From: an uncultured Eubacterium sp.
Lineage (GTDB): Bacteria > Bacillota > Clostridia > Peptostreptococcales > Anaerovoracaceae
Assembly: GCA_946555345.1 (NCBI GenBank)
Contig: CAMNSS010000013.1
Coordinates: 41,602-105,601, forward strand
Direction of reading: 5' to 3'
Length of the DNA stretch: 64,000 nt
Below the pieces are notes generated by a model. That model searched no databases. It saw only the letters and a list, made by a program, of their open reading frames with translations, and had not been told where the DNA came from. This document shows, piece after piece, positions 7,840 to 17,264 of this stretch; within the stretch, counting starts at the first letter, position 1; the number at the start of each line of letters is the position of its first letter. The position numbers and the translations under genes were made by a program.

Positions 7840-9198
7840 TTACGCAGTCATCGCCGTGCCGCGCTGTAACCTGTGCAGCATACGGTTTGCAGCCAAAAGT
7901 CCGGAATAATTAACGATCAAATACAGATTGCCCGTTCCATCCTGCGCCAGCCGCCTGATTGCACTTTCCATATTTTCCACCAAATCACAAGCAATATCAT
8001 CATAGAGCAGCCTGAGCGCTAAATCCAGGCGGCGTGTCCCCGCAACGCCAACCGTCGCCGCATGGGCCGCTTTAAAATGTTGAAAATCCACATCCCAGAG
8101 CCATGAGATATCCTTCCCATCCTGCGCCGCATCGTTTATCTGCACAAGGATATCTTTCGAGCCAGCATCCTTGCATACCAGCGAAATTTTCTGCTGAAAA
8201 CCTACCGGGTTTTTCGCCAGGCAGAGGCACACCCTCGCCCCATGTATAAAAAACGTTTCCTCCCGCCGATTGCCATAATCGAAGGATTCCGCCGCCGCCT
8301 GAAAACCAGCAGACGGCGCGCCTGCCGCTTTGATTGCCGCATAAGCGGAAAGCGTGTTATAAACATTATAGGGAGCCTTTGTCTGGGAATGGATCGTCAT
8401 GCCATCTAGCACGAACCGATACCGGCCATCCCGGGTTTCGATCTGTTCCGCTTTGTAATCCGGCAAAGGACGCTTCCAGCCACAGTGCGGACACTGGTAA
8501 ATGCCTAATTGCCCATAATGGAAAAATGCATATTCCATTTTCCTCCCGCAAGAAGGGCAAAACGTGCTTTCCCGCACCTCCGGACTGGAAATATCATCAA
8601 AGATCCGCTGGCCGATCCCATAGCCCGCAAGGGGATTCCCGCACCCAGCGGCGATCGCATACGAAATTGGATCATCGCAATTCACCACCAGCCTTGCTTC
8701 CGGCGCTGCCGTAACCGCTTCCCGTATCCGTTCGCGCACGATATCGATCTCGCCATAACGGTCGATCTGATCCCGGAAAAGATTGGTTAAAAGAATACAG
8801 TCAGGGCGCAATGCGGGAAGAACCTGCGCCGCAGCGAACTCATCCACTTCGATGCAAGCATAATCCGCATCCAGCCGTCCTTTGCAATCAGCCGCTAAAA
8901 CGAAGGATGCAATGATTCCATTGCGCATATTTGCCCCGGTGCGGTTGATGAGAACTTTCTTTCCCTCCGCCCGCAATGCATGGCAAATCATGCTGTTTGT
9001 CGTCGTCTTGCCATTTGTCCCCATGACTACAATGATTTTATCTTTTACCAGCCCCGCCATATCAGCCAGGATGCTGGGATCGATCCGCCGGGCGATAGCT
9101 CCTGGCAAAACGCTGCCGCCGCCTCGTCTCAATCTTTGAATCATCACACTCATACCTTTTGCGCATAAAATCGCCATTCGCCTTCGCAAGTTTAACAT
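7840..9198 (-). CDS. murT: lipid II isoglutaminyl synthase, Mur ligase subunit MurT
   Basis: ATP-dependent Mur-ligase-like subunit that pairs with GatD to amidate lipid II. The P-loop GTNGKTTTNSM lies at about residue 58, followed by NRTGANMRNGI and VDEFA motifs. Two CxxC knuckles (CPSCGRK and CPHCG) about 30 residues apart form the zinc ribbon typical of MurT. The C-terminal DUF1727 domain is present. Length is 452 residues. The ATG at 9198 has AGGAGG 8 nt upstream. A GC-rich hairpin (9243-9267) sits in the leader. Confidence 0.95.
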   Translation of the reverse strand: MLNLRRRMAILCAKGMSVMIQRLRRGGGSVLPGAIARRIDPSILADMAGLVKDKIIVVMGTNGKTTTNSMICHALRAEGKKVLINRTGANMRNGIIASFVLAADCKGRLDADYACIEVDEFAAAQVLPALRPDCILLTNLFRDQIDRYGEIDIVRERIREAVTAAPEARLVVNCDDPISYAIAAGCGNPLAGYGIGQRIFDDISSPEVRESTFCPSCGRKMEYAFFHYGQLGIYQCPHCGWKRPLPDYKAEQIETRDGRYRFVLDGMTIHSQTKAPYNVYNTLSAYAAIKAAGAPSAGFQAAAESFDYGNRREETFFIHGARVCLCLAKNPVGFQQKISLVCKDAGSKDILVQINDAAQDGKDISWLWDVDFQHFKAAHAATVGVAGTRRLDLALRLLYDDIACDLVENMESAIRRLAQDGTGNLYLIVNYSGLLAANRMLHRLQRGTAMTA

Positions 9199-10481
9199 CT
9201 GTGATACCTCCTGTTCCTGCCGTCATGATAAGCTAATTTCCAGGGCGGGTTCAATAAACGCCCGCCCCGTATAAAAAGATTTTGAAAGCGTCCAGATATG
9301 CCTTGTTAACGTGCCTGGCAGACATACCTAGCCGATTTTCGAGAGCGGCTGTTGTTCACCCGTCTTACACGAACCAATGCCCAGGAGCATCCGAAACGCT
9401 CCGCCTATTTTTATGATAGCTTATGCCGTCATGCCATGTATCACCGCTTTCTATGAAAGACCCTGCTAATTTTTTAAAAATTTCTTACTTTTTTCTTAAC
9501 GTGAAACGAGCTGGAAAGCCCAATAAGGGCGGAAGGCGGGAGCAGAATGGGAAGCCAGACAGGGACGGGACGGCGGAATCAGTGTTAACGGCGGGAAACC
9601 CAATAGAAGAACGGCGGAATCGATGCTGGAGGCGGGAAACCCAATCTCATTAAGCTTCGGAAAAGCGAAAGACCCGGCCGCCGCAGGAATCGGGGCAGAA
9701 ACGGGAAAACATCCCATTAAAGCAACTAAAAAATAAACCGGGCATCTCCAGTTTCAGCGAAAACGAAATAATCATAGGCACACGCGCTGGCCGCGCCCGC
9801 CGCAGCCTTGCAAAAGAAAATCCCGGACATGCCCTTCTGAAAAAGAAAACCCCGCCGCCTAAAGCCCCTAAACTTTTAAAAAAGATATATTCATTTCCGC
9901 TAGAAAACCAGGAAAGCAAAACGCTATCAAAAAGCATGGCTGTTCTCCCTGATATAAACTCACAGGAACACGTTCTGGAATCAGGGCCATTCCTATAATT
10001 TTCTTCCTGCTTTGGCAATCCTGCTTTTTTGAATCATATCGGGCAACGACCCATTGGAAACTTCATATATCAGAAAAACCGCTTCAAGCCGCATCAATCG
10101 ACAGTGTCATTGGGTCTTCGGTCTCCCGTCATCCAAGCCATCCGCCTATTTCTGCCGCTGCCGCTATCTATTGAAACCCCTTTTTTACATATCTTTCCCT
10201 GTGCTTGGCGGCTCTGGCTTGACTGCTGATGGTTTCCTGCGTTTGCCGGCTCTGGCTTGTCTGCCCCATCGTCCCCTGCGGTTGCCCCTATTGGCCATTG
10301 CCCCATCGTTTTTGGCAGCTTTCAGTCTAATGCGATGAGGTTCCTTCAAGCCCGCTCGGCGACGCTTTCCCGTTTTTCTTTGGCGATCACTTTCGCTTCG
10401 CCTGATCGGCATCCATTCATTTATGGTTCTTTGCAAGATGATGCAAAACGCACTTTAATTTCCAAAACAGGTATATTGAGT
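9199..10481. other. long gene-free region with degenerate repeats
   Basis: Nearly 1.3 kb without a credible gene. It contains the murT leader, a GC hairpin (GGGCGGG 9243-9249 with CCCGCCC 9261-9267), a 41-bp tandem repeat, a half-site GCTATCAAAAAGC at 9923-9935 resembling the palindromes further right, and near-repeats of GGCTCTGGCTTG (about 10209 and 10249). Frames such as 9650-10018 and 10185-10436 on the minus strand lack ribosome binding sites and domains. Confidence 0.6.
9570..9651. repeat. 41-bp tandem repeat, two copies
   Basis: Units start at 9570 and 9611 with ACGGCGGAATC and share GGCGGGAAACCCAAT at the same offset. The copies differ at roughly ten positions. A weaker third relative (AAAGCCCAATAAGGGCGGAAG) lies just upstream. 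Confidence 0.7.
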
Positions 10482-10511
10482 GATTATCAAAAAGTGTACT
10501 TTTTGATAATC
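10482..10511. repeat. 30-bp perfect palindrome, left site
   Basis: Arms GATTATCAAAAAGT and ACTTTTTGATAATC are exact complements around a central GT (10496-10497). The inner 24 bp equal the reverse complement of the right site at 10738-10769. They could be recombinase crossover sites, terminator-like hairpins or operator sites. Confidence 0.8.
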
Positions 10512-10573
10512 GCAAAACCTGAAAGGAAACAATAGCTGCGCTATTTAAAACGAAAGCGCGCTTTCAAAACCAT

Positions 10574-10596
10574 CCCCGCATCGAATGCGGGGTTTT
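10574..10596 (+). terminator. hairpin with T-run inside the bracketed segment
   Basis: CCCCGCAT (10574-10581) pairs with ATGCGGGG (10585-10592) over a 3-nt loop and is followed by TTTT. Just left lie two more small palindromes, AATAGC/GCTATT and GAAAGCGCGCTTTC (10552-10565). Confidence 0.55.
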
Positions 10597-10694
10597 CCCT
10601 ATTCAAAACCAGCGGGCTTCCAGCGACGAGGTTTCCTGTCTTTTTTCCAATACCTTTATCCCTTGTTTTTCTGCATCCGCTACCCGAATAATCA

Positions 10695-10723
10695 TTGCTT
10701 ACTGGAATATTTTATTGTATAAT
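10695..10723 (+). promoter_or_regulatory. sigma-A-like promoter between the two palindromes
   Basis: TTGCTT at 10695-10700 and TATAAT at 10718-10723 are 17 bp apart, pointing right toward the second palindrome. No good open frame follows on the plus strand. If the segment inverted, the promoter would point left toward murT. Confidence 0.5.
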
Positions 10724-10737
10724 CAGAACAGGAAAGA

Positions 10738-10769
10738 CGGCTATCAAAAAGTACACTTTTTGATAGCCG
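10738..10769. repeat. 32-bp perfect palindrome, right site
   Basis: Arms CGGCTATCAAAAAGT and ACTTTTTGATAGCCG flank a central AC (10753-10754). The core is the left site in reverse orientation. The outer bases differ from the left site but remain paired within each copy. Confidence 0.8.
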
Positions 10770-10934
10770 CCTTTGTTAAAACCACAAAAGAACCTATCCT
10801 CTTGCTTGCGTCCGAATCTTCGCCTACAGACTGGACACGAGTTCCACTATTCATTTTAATCGCAGTTTTGCCCCCGCCGCACAGGCAGATCATACAAACC
10901 GGCCGGCATCGGCCATCAAACGATCGCGATGGGT

Positions 10935-11573
<639 letters not shown>

Positions 11574-12140
11574 CTATGCCTGATCGATCGCTTGCTTTGT
11601 TGTCCTGCCATGCCATGGCGCTATGCCCGGTTTTCGCCGTGCATCCGCTTTGCGGCATAAAATCACGCCATTTCCCGCATGATTGATTATATCTGATTCA
11701 TCGCTTTCGTTACAACTTCATGGAGAAAAGGCTTTCTTTCTGTTCTGCCATGGGTATATGGGGCGGAAGGACGCCTCGGATTTCTTGCTATGGCTGCACA
11801 AGATAAATGGCTTTCCCTTAACTCTGCTACGACTGCGCAAGCCAGAAAATTTTCCCTTATTTTTAATTTAAAAACATACTTTTAGAGAAAATCCCCTCAA
11901 AAAAAATTTCCCATGCATTCCATATTTCTATGCCTGCTAAGACAGGGACTCCCTTGTTTCGAGAAAAATGGCTTTTAATAGAGAAAACACATACTGGTTT
12001 TCTCTCAAATTGCAAAAAACTGCCTTGCAAGAGAAAGCGGGCTGGTTTTGCATAAAATTCACATAAACATAGCAAAAAATAAGCAAAAATTCTCTTAAAA
12101 CCCGCATTTAACCAGGAAACAAGAGAATCGCTCCCATCCA

Positions 12141-12168
12141 TTGTATTTTCCGCCGCATCTGCTACAAT
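12141..12168 (+). promoter_or_regulatory. candidate promoter of the chemoreceptor gene
   Basis: TTGTAT (12141-12146) and TACAAT (12163-12168) are 16 bp apart. A start near 12175 would give a leader of about 135 nt. No sigma-D motility promoter was seen. Confidence 0.4.
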
Positions 12169-12212
12169 TAATATGTTTATACTACAAATTTCACTTTTAT
12201 ATATTGAATACA

Positions 12213-12276
12213 CCCTGGAAAAGAGGCGCCGGCAGGCGTCTTTCGTCAGGCTTCTTTGCTGGTACGCCTGCCAGGG
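12213..12276 (+). promoter_or_regulatory. structured 5' leader hairpin of the chemoreceptor mRNA
   Basis: GGCAGGCGT (12231-12239) pairs exactly with ACGCCTGCC (12264-12272), and CCCT (12213-12216) can pair with AGGG (12273-12276). A tandem ATCGTAGGA duplication follows and builds the ribosome binding site. It does not match the c-di-GMP riboswitch consensus. Confidence 0.5.
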
Positions 12277-12310
12277 TAATCATCGTAGGAATCGTAGGAG
12301 GAGATAAAAC

Positions 12311-14317
12311 ATGAAACGAACAAAGAACACAGCCTCATATGCTGGATCGTTCCGGCGGGGCTTTGGCATCACCGGAAAACTAGTATCAGCTATCGTCGTC
12401 AGTGTCATCATCGGGATCGCGATTCTGCTCGGAGTCGTCTATTTCCAGATGTCTAACACGCTGCTGGACAGAAGCGAAGAACTGCTCCAGTCCACTACCG
12501 GCAAAACGCTCCAGGAAACGAAAGCGTGGATGAACCGCACGCTGGCTATGCTGGAAACACAACGGGACACCATCCAATATGAGGACATGGATATCCCGGC
12601 GATGCAAGATTATATCAAACACACAGTGGATCAAAACGAGGCCTATCCCGCAGGGCTGTACGTCGCCCTGACGGACGGTTCGCTGCATCACGCTTCCTTT
12701 GTGCCAGGACCGGATTTTGATGCAACGGCAAAAAGCTGGTATCAGGACGGATTGCAGTCGGAGGACTTTATCCTCGGTGATGTCTATTTCGACGAGGACA
12801 GCCAATCTTACGTGGTCGGAGCCTCGGGAATGCTGAAAAACCGCAATGGTGATGTGCGAGGCGTCGCCGCTGCGGACGTGTACCTGGACTCCATTTCCAA
12901 AATCGTCAGCGGCGTCCAAATTGAAGATACCGGCGGCATCTTTCTGGTGGACACCAGGACGGACACGATTATCGGACACCAGGACAGCGATATCACCGGG
13001 CAAAAGCTGAGCGACCTTAAAGATGGGATGTATTCTTATGCCGCCGAACAGATCCGGAAAGGAAAAACCGGCCTCACCGTCCATGAAGATACATATATCC
13101 AAGTGGCAAATGTCCCAGGCAGCGATTGGACGGCGGTAGCCTATGTCGCCCAAGGAGAAGTGCTCCAGGAGTTAAACCGCCTGACAACCAGCATGCTGAT
13201 CGTGGCAGTAATCGCAGTGCTGGTGCTGATTCTCCTGGTAGTCATCCAGGTTCGGCGCATCATCGGCCGGCCGGTACGCGAACTGAGCCTGGCAGCTACC
13301 CGCATCGCCCAAGGCGAGCTGGAACAAACGATCCAATATCGTTCCAAGGATGAACTCGGTGTTCTGGCGGATGATTTCAACCAAGTCACCCTCCGGCTCC
13401 GCCAATATGTAATCTACATCAACGAGATTTCTGAAAAGCTGCGGGAGATTGCGGCAGGAAACCTGAACTTTACGTTAGAAAATGAATATACCGGCGAGTT
13501 TGAGAAAATCAAAACCGCCTTGGATACGATTTCAAATTCACTGAATAACGCTATGGGGCAACTGCGTTCTGCTTCCAGGGATGTAGCCGCTGGGGCAGAA
13601 CAGGTATCCAGCGGGGCAGTAACCCTCTCGCAAGGATCTACAGAGCAGGCCGCAGAGGTAGAAGCGCTCGTAGGCCATATCAATGCTGTGTCTGACAGCG
13701 TCCATAACGTTGCACAAGATGCACAGCAGGTCAGCGGCATTTCCCAGGAAGTGAAGAACGGACTCATGGAAAGCAGTGAAAAGATGCAAAACATGACCCA
13801 GGTGATCCAGAAGGTCAGCGACAATTCCGCAGAAATCCACCAGATTGTGAAAACCATTGAGGATATCGCCTTCCAGACCAATATCTTAGCGTTAAACGCA
13901 GCCGTGGAAGCGGCCAGGGCCGGCGCCGCCGGAAAGGGATTTGCCGTGGTAGCAGATGAGGTTCGATCCTTGGCCAGCAGGTCATCTGAAGCCGCCCAGA
14001 AAACAACTATCCTCTTAAATCAAACCGTAGAATCTATGGATGAAGAGGTGCAGGCGGCTCAAGATACGACGGATTCCGTGCTCAAGGTAGTCGCCCATGC
14101 AGAAGAGATGGACAAACTGATCGACGGCATCGCAGGCTACACCAAACAGCAGGATGAAAACACAGTCCAGATCACGCATGGAATCGAGCAGATTTCCACC
14201 GTAGTACAGAACAACGTCGCCACATCCGAGGCCAGCGCCGCCGCCAGCGAAGAACTTGCCAGCCAAGCTGCTATGCTGGAAGAACTAGTAGCCAAATTCC
14301 AGTTGCGGGAGCAATAA
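12311..14317 (+). CDS. methyl-accepting chemotaxis protein with Cache sensor
   Basis: Transmembrane chemoreceptor of 668 residues that controls CheA. Helix 1 is at about residues 24-46, an extracellular double-Cache-like ligand domain at about 47-295, helix 2 at about 296-318, HAMP at about 319-370 and the signalling coiled coil from about 400 to the end. The hairpin tip carries [12 protein letters not shown] and [15 protein letters not shown]. The typical class with a second HAMP-like segment around 375-420 seems present. The ATG at 12311 follows AGGAGGAG. No che or fla genes are near. The ligand is unknown; Cache domains often bind amino acids or small acids. Confidence 0.95.
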   Translation: MKRTKNTASYAGSFRRGFGITGKLVSAIVVSVIIGIAILLGVVYFQMSNTLLDRSEELLQSTTGKTLQETKAWMNRTLAMLETQRDTIQYEDMDIPAMQDYIKHTVDQNEAYPAGLYVALTDGSLHHASFVPGPDFDATAKSWYQDGLQSEDFILGDVYFDEDSQSYVVGASGMLKNRNGDVRGVAAADVYLDSISKIVSGVQIEDTGGIFLVDTRTDTIIGHQDSDITGQKLSDLKDGMYSYAAEQIRKGKTGLTVHEDTYIQVANVPGSDWTAVAYVAQGEVLQELNRLTTSMLIVAVIAVLVLILLVVIQVRRIIGRPVRELSLAATRIAQGELEQTIQYRSKDELGVLADDFNQVTLRLRQYVIYINEISEKLREIAAGNLNFTLENEYTGEFEKIKTALDTISNSLNNAMGQLRSASRDVAAGAEQVSSGAVTLSQGSTEQAAEVEALVGHINAVSDSVHNVAQDAQQVSGISQEVKNGLMESSEKMQNMTQVIQKVSDNSAEIHQIVKTIEDIAFQTNILALNAAVEAARAGAAGKGFAVVADEVRSLASRSSEAAQKTTILLNQTVESMDEEVQAAQDTTDSVLKVVAHAEEMDKLIDGIAGYTKQQDENTVQITHGIEQISTVVQNNVATSEASAAASEELASQAAMLEELVAKFQLREQ

Positions 14318-14586
14318 GCGTTAATCACGTTTTAGCAGGAAAAGCGGAATGAGGCGGGCAGAGCTAAACAATCAAAAAAGCAAGGCTACCTACGCAAACA
14401 ACTAAGCAAGGGGACTCAAATCCAAACAACGAAAAGAGCTAAACCAGTCAAAAAGAGCAAGACGAAAAAGGCGAATCCAGCCGGGCAAAAGAACAGAAAA
14501 AGCCTGCAAATCAAAAAACAAACCAAAAAACAGAAGCAGCCACTCAAAAGAGCCGAGTGAAAAAACAAGCCAAAAGAGCCAGAAAG
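14318..14586 (+). other. purine-rich, T-poor 3' region of the chemoreceptor transcript
   Basis: Between the stop codon and the terminator lie about 270 nt in which the plus strand is mostly A, G and C with few T, with repeated AAGAGC, CAAAAAA and AAAGAGC words. No coding frame on the plus strand is credible. Confidence 0.6.
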
Positions 14587-14620
14587 AAAGAGCGCAGAAA
14601 AGTAAAACCTGCGCTCTTTT
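14587..14620 (+). terminator. intrinsic terminator of the chemoreceptor gene
   Basis: AAAGAGCGCAG (14587-14597) pairs with CTGCGCTCTTT (14609-14619), followed by T and CTTG. Confidence 0.8.
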
Positions 14621-14768
14621 CTTGCCAAGTGATATTTTCAAAAATACGGACTGCACGGCCTATCTGCATCAAATACCCGGAACCCGTCCAACGCCTATCG
14701 GAAATCATCAGCTAATCTGAAACAAAAGTGTAAAAAAAGTGTAAGACTCCACAAAATCAATAAATCTC

Positions 14769-14808
14769 AAAAACGTAAAAGCCCAGAATCGTTGAAATTC
14801 TGGGCTTT
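14769..14808 (-). terminator. terminator downstream of tRNA-Arg
   Basis: AAAGCCCAGAAT (14778-14789) pairs with ATTCTGGGCTTT (14797-14808) with a 7-nt loop. On the minus strand the stem is followed by TACG and five T. Confidence 0.75.
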
Positions 14809-14809
14809 A

Positions 14810-14886
14810 TGGCGCGCCATGAGGGACTCGAACCCCCAACCTCCGCATTCGTAGTGCGTTACTCTATCCAATTGAGCTAATAGCGC
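14810..14886 (-). tRNA. tRNA-Arg (anticodon ACG)
   Basis: A 77-nt cloverleaf. Acceptor arms are GCGCTAT and ATGGCGC with encoded CCA. The D stem is GCTC/GAGT, the anticodon loop CTACGAA (anticodon ACG, read as ICG), and the T arm GGGGG-TTCGAGT-CCCTC. It reads CGN arginine codons. A consensus promoter lies upstream and a terminator downstream, so it is a single-gene unit. Confidence 0.96.
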
Positions 14887-14904
14887 ATATAACCACTGAT
14901 ATTT

Positions 14905-14934
14905 ATTATACAACAGGCTGTAGTATCATGTCAA
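14905..14934 (-). promoter_or_regulatory. consensus promoter of tRNA-Arg
   Basis: On the minus strand TTGACA (14934-14929) and TATAAT (14910-14905) are 18 bp apart, both exact consensus hexamers. Transcription should begin about 12 nt before the mature tRNA. Confidence 0.8.
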
Positions 14935-15279
14935 AGGAAAACGATTATATCATGTAAAAAATTCTTAGTTGCCAAGGCATATATTACCGTTTCGGAAAAT
15001 GCCCTGCAACAATTTTCTTAGGGCTTTTGAAAACCGGACAAAACTTTGCCATGTTGCAGCCGCCCCGCAAACGCCCATTCATCCCAAAACGCCATTTAGC
15101 AAAGCATTCATTCCCCTTTACGGAAACCTTGGAGGGAAGAACGGGCATTCCGCTTTTCAAAAGGATTAATGCCTGCCCTTCACCCGATTGCGCTTTGCAA
15201 AACGAAAGATGATAAAAACAGGAGGCGCCGCCCCATCATGCGCCGCATCCTTGCCTTTTGCAAACGCTTTCTTTCCTTC
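14935..15279. other. spacer without visible features
   Basis: Between the tRNA promoter and the sigF stop I see no gene, strong hairpin or clear repeat. No terminator for the spoIIA operon was found. Confidence 0.5.
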
Positions 15280-16020
15280 TTATTCCGCCTTTCCCATCCG
15301 CTCCCGCATCCTGCCCAAAACCTTCTTCTCGATCCTGGACACCTGCACCTGCGAGATTCCCAGTATCCCAGCAATCTGCTGCTGGGTCATGTCTTTAAAA
15401 TAACGAAGCACGATGATCTGCCGCTCCCGATCCGCCAGATCTTTGATCGCCGCCTTCAAATCGATTAAATTTACATTCTTCTCTTCCTCATCCACATACT
15501 GCCCGCCATGCATTCCCTCTGGAATCAGCGCATTGTCCAGGCTTTCCACATTGGACAGGGAATCAATGGCCTCCAGCACTTCCATGATGCGCTCGCGGGA
15601 AACGTGCATTTCCTCAGCAATGTAGCTGATTTTAGGGGTCTTTCCGTGTTTATTGTAATATTCCTGCTGGATCGCTTTTAAATTTTTCATGTCGGTTTTG
15701 AGCTGGCGGCTGATTTTAATTTTGCCATCATCCCGCAAAAACCGTTTAATCTCACCTAATATCATGGGGACTGCATAGGTGGAAAACATCACGCCAAACT
15801 TGGTGTCGAACCTGTCGATCGCTTTTACAAGCCCTACGAACCCCACCTGCATCAAATCCTCAGGCTCATAATAATTTGACGTGTATTTCATGGCTAAGTT
15901 CTTTACGAGTCCGATGTTTTGATTGACGATAAGCTCCCGCGCCTTGCGGTCGCCCTTTTGTGCTGCCTCAATTAGTCTGTATGTATCCTCCTTAGCAATC
16001 GGCGTATATTTAGATGCCAC
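15280..16020 (-). CDS. sigF: sporulation sigma factor F
   Basis: The first forespore-specific sigma factor. It is 246 residues with region 2 (EPEDLMQVGFVGLVKAIDRF), region 3, and region 4 (TQQQIAGILGISQVQVSRIE). The assignment to sigma-F rather than sigma-G rests on its place as the third gene after spoIIAA and spoIIAB and on its N-terminus lacking the EICGVNTS box of sigma-G. It overlaps spoIIAB by 11 bp. SpoIIAB is expected to hold it inactive until SpoIIAA is dephosphorylated. Confidence 0.95.
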   Translation of the reverse strand: MASKYTPIAKEDTYRLIEAAQKGDRKARELIVNQNIGLVKNLAMKYTSNYYEPEDLMQVGFVGLVKAIDRFDTKFGVMFSTYAVPMILGEIKRFLRDDGKIKISRQLKTDMKNLKAIQQEYYNKHGKTPKISYIAEEMHVSRERIMEVLEAIDSLSNVESLDNALIPEGMHGGQYVDEEEKNVNLIDLKAAIKDLADRERQIIVLRYFKDMTQQQIAGILGISQVQVSRIEKKVLGRMRERMGKAE

Positions 16021-16456
16021 TGACGATATCCAGATATTTTGTCATCATCACGGTAGTCCCCTTACCCTTTTCCGACATGACATTCAATTTATCCATGAAG
16101 CTTTCCATCACCGTAAATCCCATCCCTGAACGTTCTTCTCCGTCTCCCGTGGTATAAAGTGGTTCCCTGGCTTTCTCCACATCCTCGATCCCGACGCCCT
16201 GATCCGTTATTTTGATGATCAGCTTTCCGCCTTTTTTCATTGCGCATTCCATAAAAACAACCGCTTCCGCTGGTTCTTCCAGCGATCCGTATCCGTGGAT
16301 GATGCTGTTGCTTACCGCTTCGGAAACCGCCGTTTTAATTTCCGTCAATTCCTCGACCGTCGGATCCAGCGGCATGACAAAAGCGGCAGCGGCCGCCCTG
16401 GCAAAGGCCTCATTTTCTGCAAGCGCGCTGAATTCCATCCTCATCACATTTTCCAT
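16010..16456 (-). CDS. spoIIAB: anti-sigma F factor and kinase SpoIIAB
   Basis: A GHKL-fold protein kinase of 148 residues that binds sigma-F and phosphorylates SpoIIAA. The N box EAVSNSIIHGY, G1 box DQGVGIED and G2 box RSGMGFTVMESFMD are all present. The ATG directly follows the spoIIAA stop (TAAATG), with GGAGGTG inside the end of spoIIAA. Confidence 0.96.
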   Translation of the reverse strand: MENVMRMEFSALAENEAFARAAAAAFVMPLDPTVEELTEIKTAVSEAVSNSIIHGYGSLEEPAEAVVFMECAMKKGGKLIIKITDQGVGIEDVEKAREPLYTTGDGEERSGMGFTVMESFMDKLNVMSEKGKGTTVMMTKYLDIVSGI

Positions 16457-16825
16457 TTACAACACCTCCATTTGCAGTTGCTCCCTGCCCTTTATCCGCT
16501 CTATCGCACTATCTGTATCTGCCGCATCCGGGACGATGGAAAACACATCGGCCATTTCAAGCACTTTCTTTATATAGGAAGGACAACCGGAAATGCAAAC
16601 ACAGCCGCCGCTTTTCACCAGTTTTTTATACCTGCCTAGGACGACGCCGATTCCCGAGCTATCCATGAACTGCACGCCTGAAAAATCCAAAACGAGATGC
16701 TTGCATCCAAACGCTTTCATCGATCGGTCTATGGTATTTCGCAGCGGCGCAGCGCTGTGGTGGTCCACTTCCCCTTTGATGCCCGCAACCAGGATATCTT
16801 CTGAAACGCTGAAAATTACTTCCAC
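16457..16825 (-). CDS. spoIIAA: anti-anti-sigma factor SpoIIAA
   Basis: A STAS-domain partner switch of 122 residues. The phosphorylatable serine is in FMDSSGIGVVLGRYK. When dephosphorylated it displaces sigma-F from SpoIIAB. It starts with GTG at 16825, 7 nt after AAAGGGGG. The C-terminus runs about five residues past the usual end. First gene of the spoIIA operon. Confidence 0.95.
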   Translation of the reverse strand: MEVIFSVSEDILVAGIKGEVDHHSAAPLRNTIDRSMKAFGCKHLVLDFSGVQFMDSSGIGVVLGRYKKLVKSGGCVCISGCPSYIKKVLEMADVFSIVPDAADTDSAIERIKGREQLQMEVL

Positions 16826-16848
16826 AAAAAAACCCCCTTTTCAAGACT

Positions 16849-16870
16849 ATATCGTAATTATTATAGTCCT
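16849..16870 (-). promoter_or_regulatory. possible sigma-H promoter of spoIIA
   Basis: On the minus strand AGGACT (16870-16865) and GATAT (16853-16849) roughly fit the sigma-H pattern AGGAnnT, about 11 bp, GAATW, with one mismatch in the -10 element. spoIIA is sigma-H dependent in Bacillus. Weak by sequence alone. Confidence 0.3.
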
Positions 16871-17264
16871 GGCAAGCGGGGCTTGTCTTTAAGAGAAAAA
16901 GCCGAAACGCCACTATTTTTGTCGCAGGCGGGCGGCTGTCCTGTAGTCTGCGCCATAAGCAAGCGGGCAAGCGGACAAGCGATCCCAGCAGACGGATGGA
17001 AAAGAATCATTCCGCCTTTGCCTGTTCGCCGCAGGTAAATGTTTTGTAAAGCCTTCGCCGGTTTTCCCGTAAACAGGCAGGTACTCCGCCGCCATTTCCG
17101 TGCGCCAGGCTAGATGCCAGGCAGCCCGCCGCACTACCTTTTCGGCTCGCTATGCCGTGCGGATAGCCTTTAAAACTTCTGCGTGCTATGCCGTGCAGGC
17201 AAACCGCACCGCCAATGCCATTTCCCCGCAAAAGCCCTGGAGTTTCCTCATGCGATTCATGCAC
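16871..17264. other. GC-rich repeat-like spacer between thiI and spoIIA
   Basis: The words CTATGCCGTGC (about 17151 and 17185) and GCCAGGC recur at irregular spacing. The minus-strand frame 17007-17264 has no ribosome binding site or domain. I see no gene. Confidence 0.5.

Noticed and set aside
9650..10018. Minus-strand frame of 122 codons
   Set aside because: Phe/Arg/Gly-rich, no ribosome binding site, no recognisable family, and part of it is repeat DNA.
10185..10436. Minus-strand frame of 83 codons as target of the possible invertible promoter
   Set aside because: Arg/Gly/Lys-rich composition and no ribosome binding site; not credible as a gene.
12200..12310. c-di-GMP riboswitch before the chemoreceptor gene
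   Set aside because: Neither the GEMM-I nor the GEMM-II conserved cores can be aligned; only a generic hairpin is visible.
17007..17264. Minus-strand 85-codon gene upstream of thiI
   Set aside because: No ribosome binding site or domain; composition follows the repeat-like spacer.
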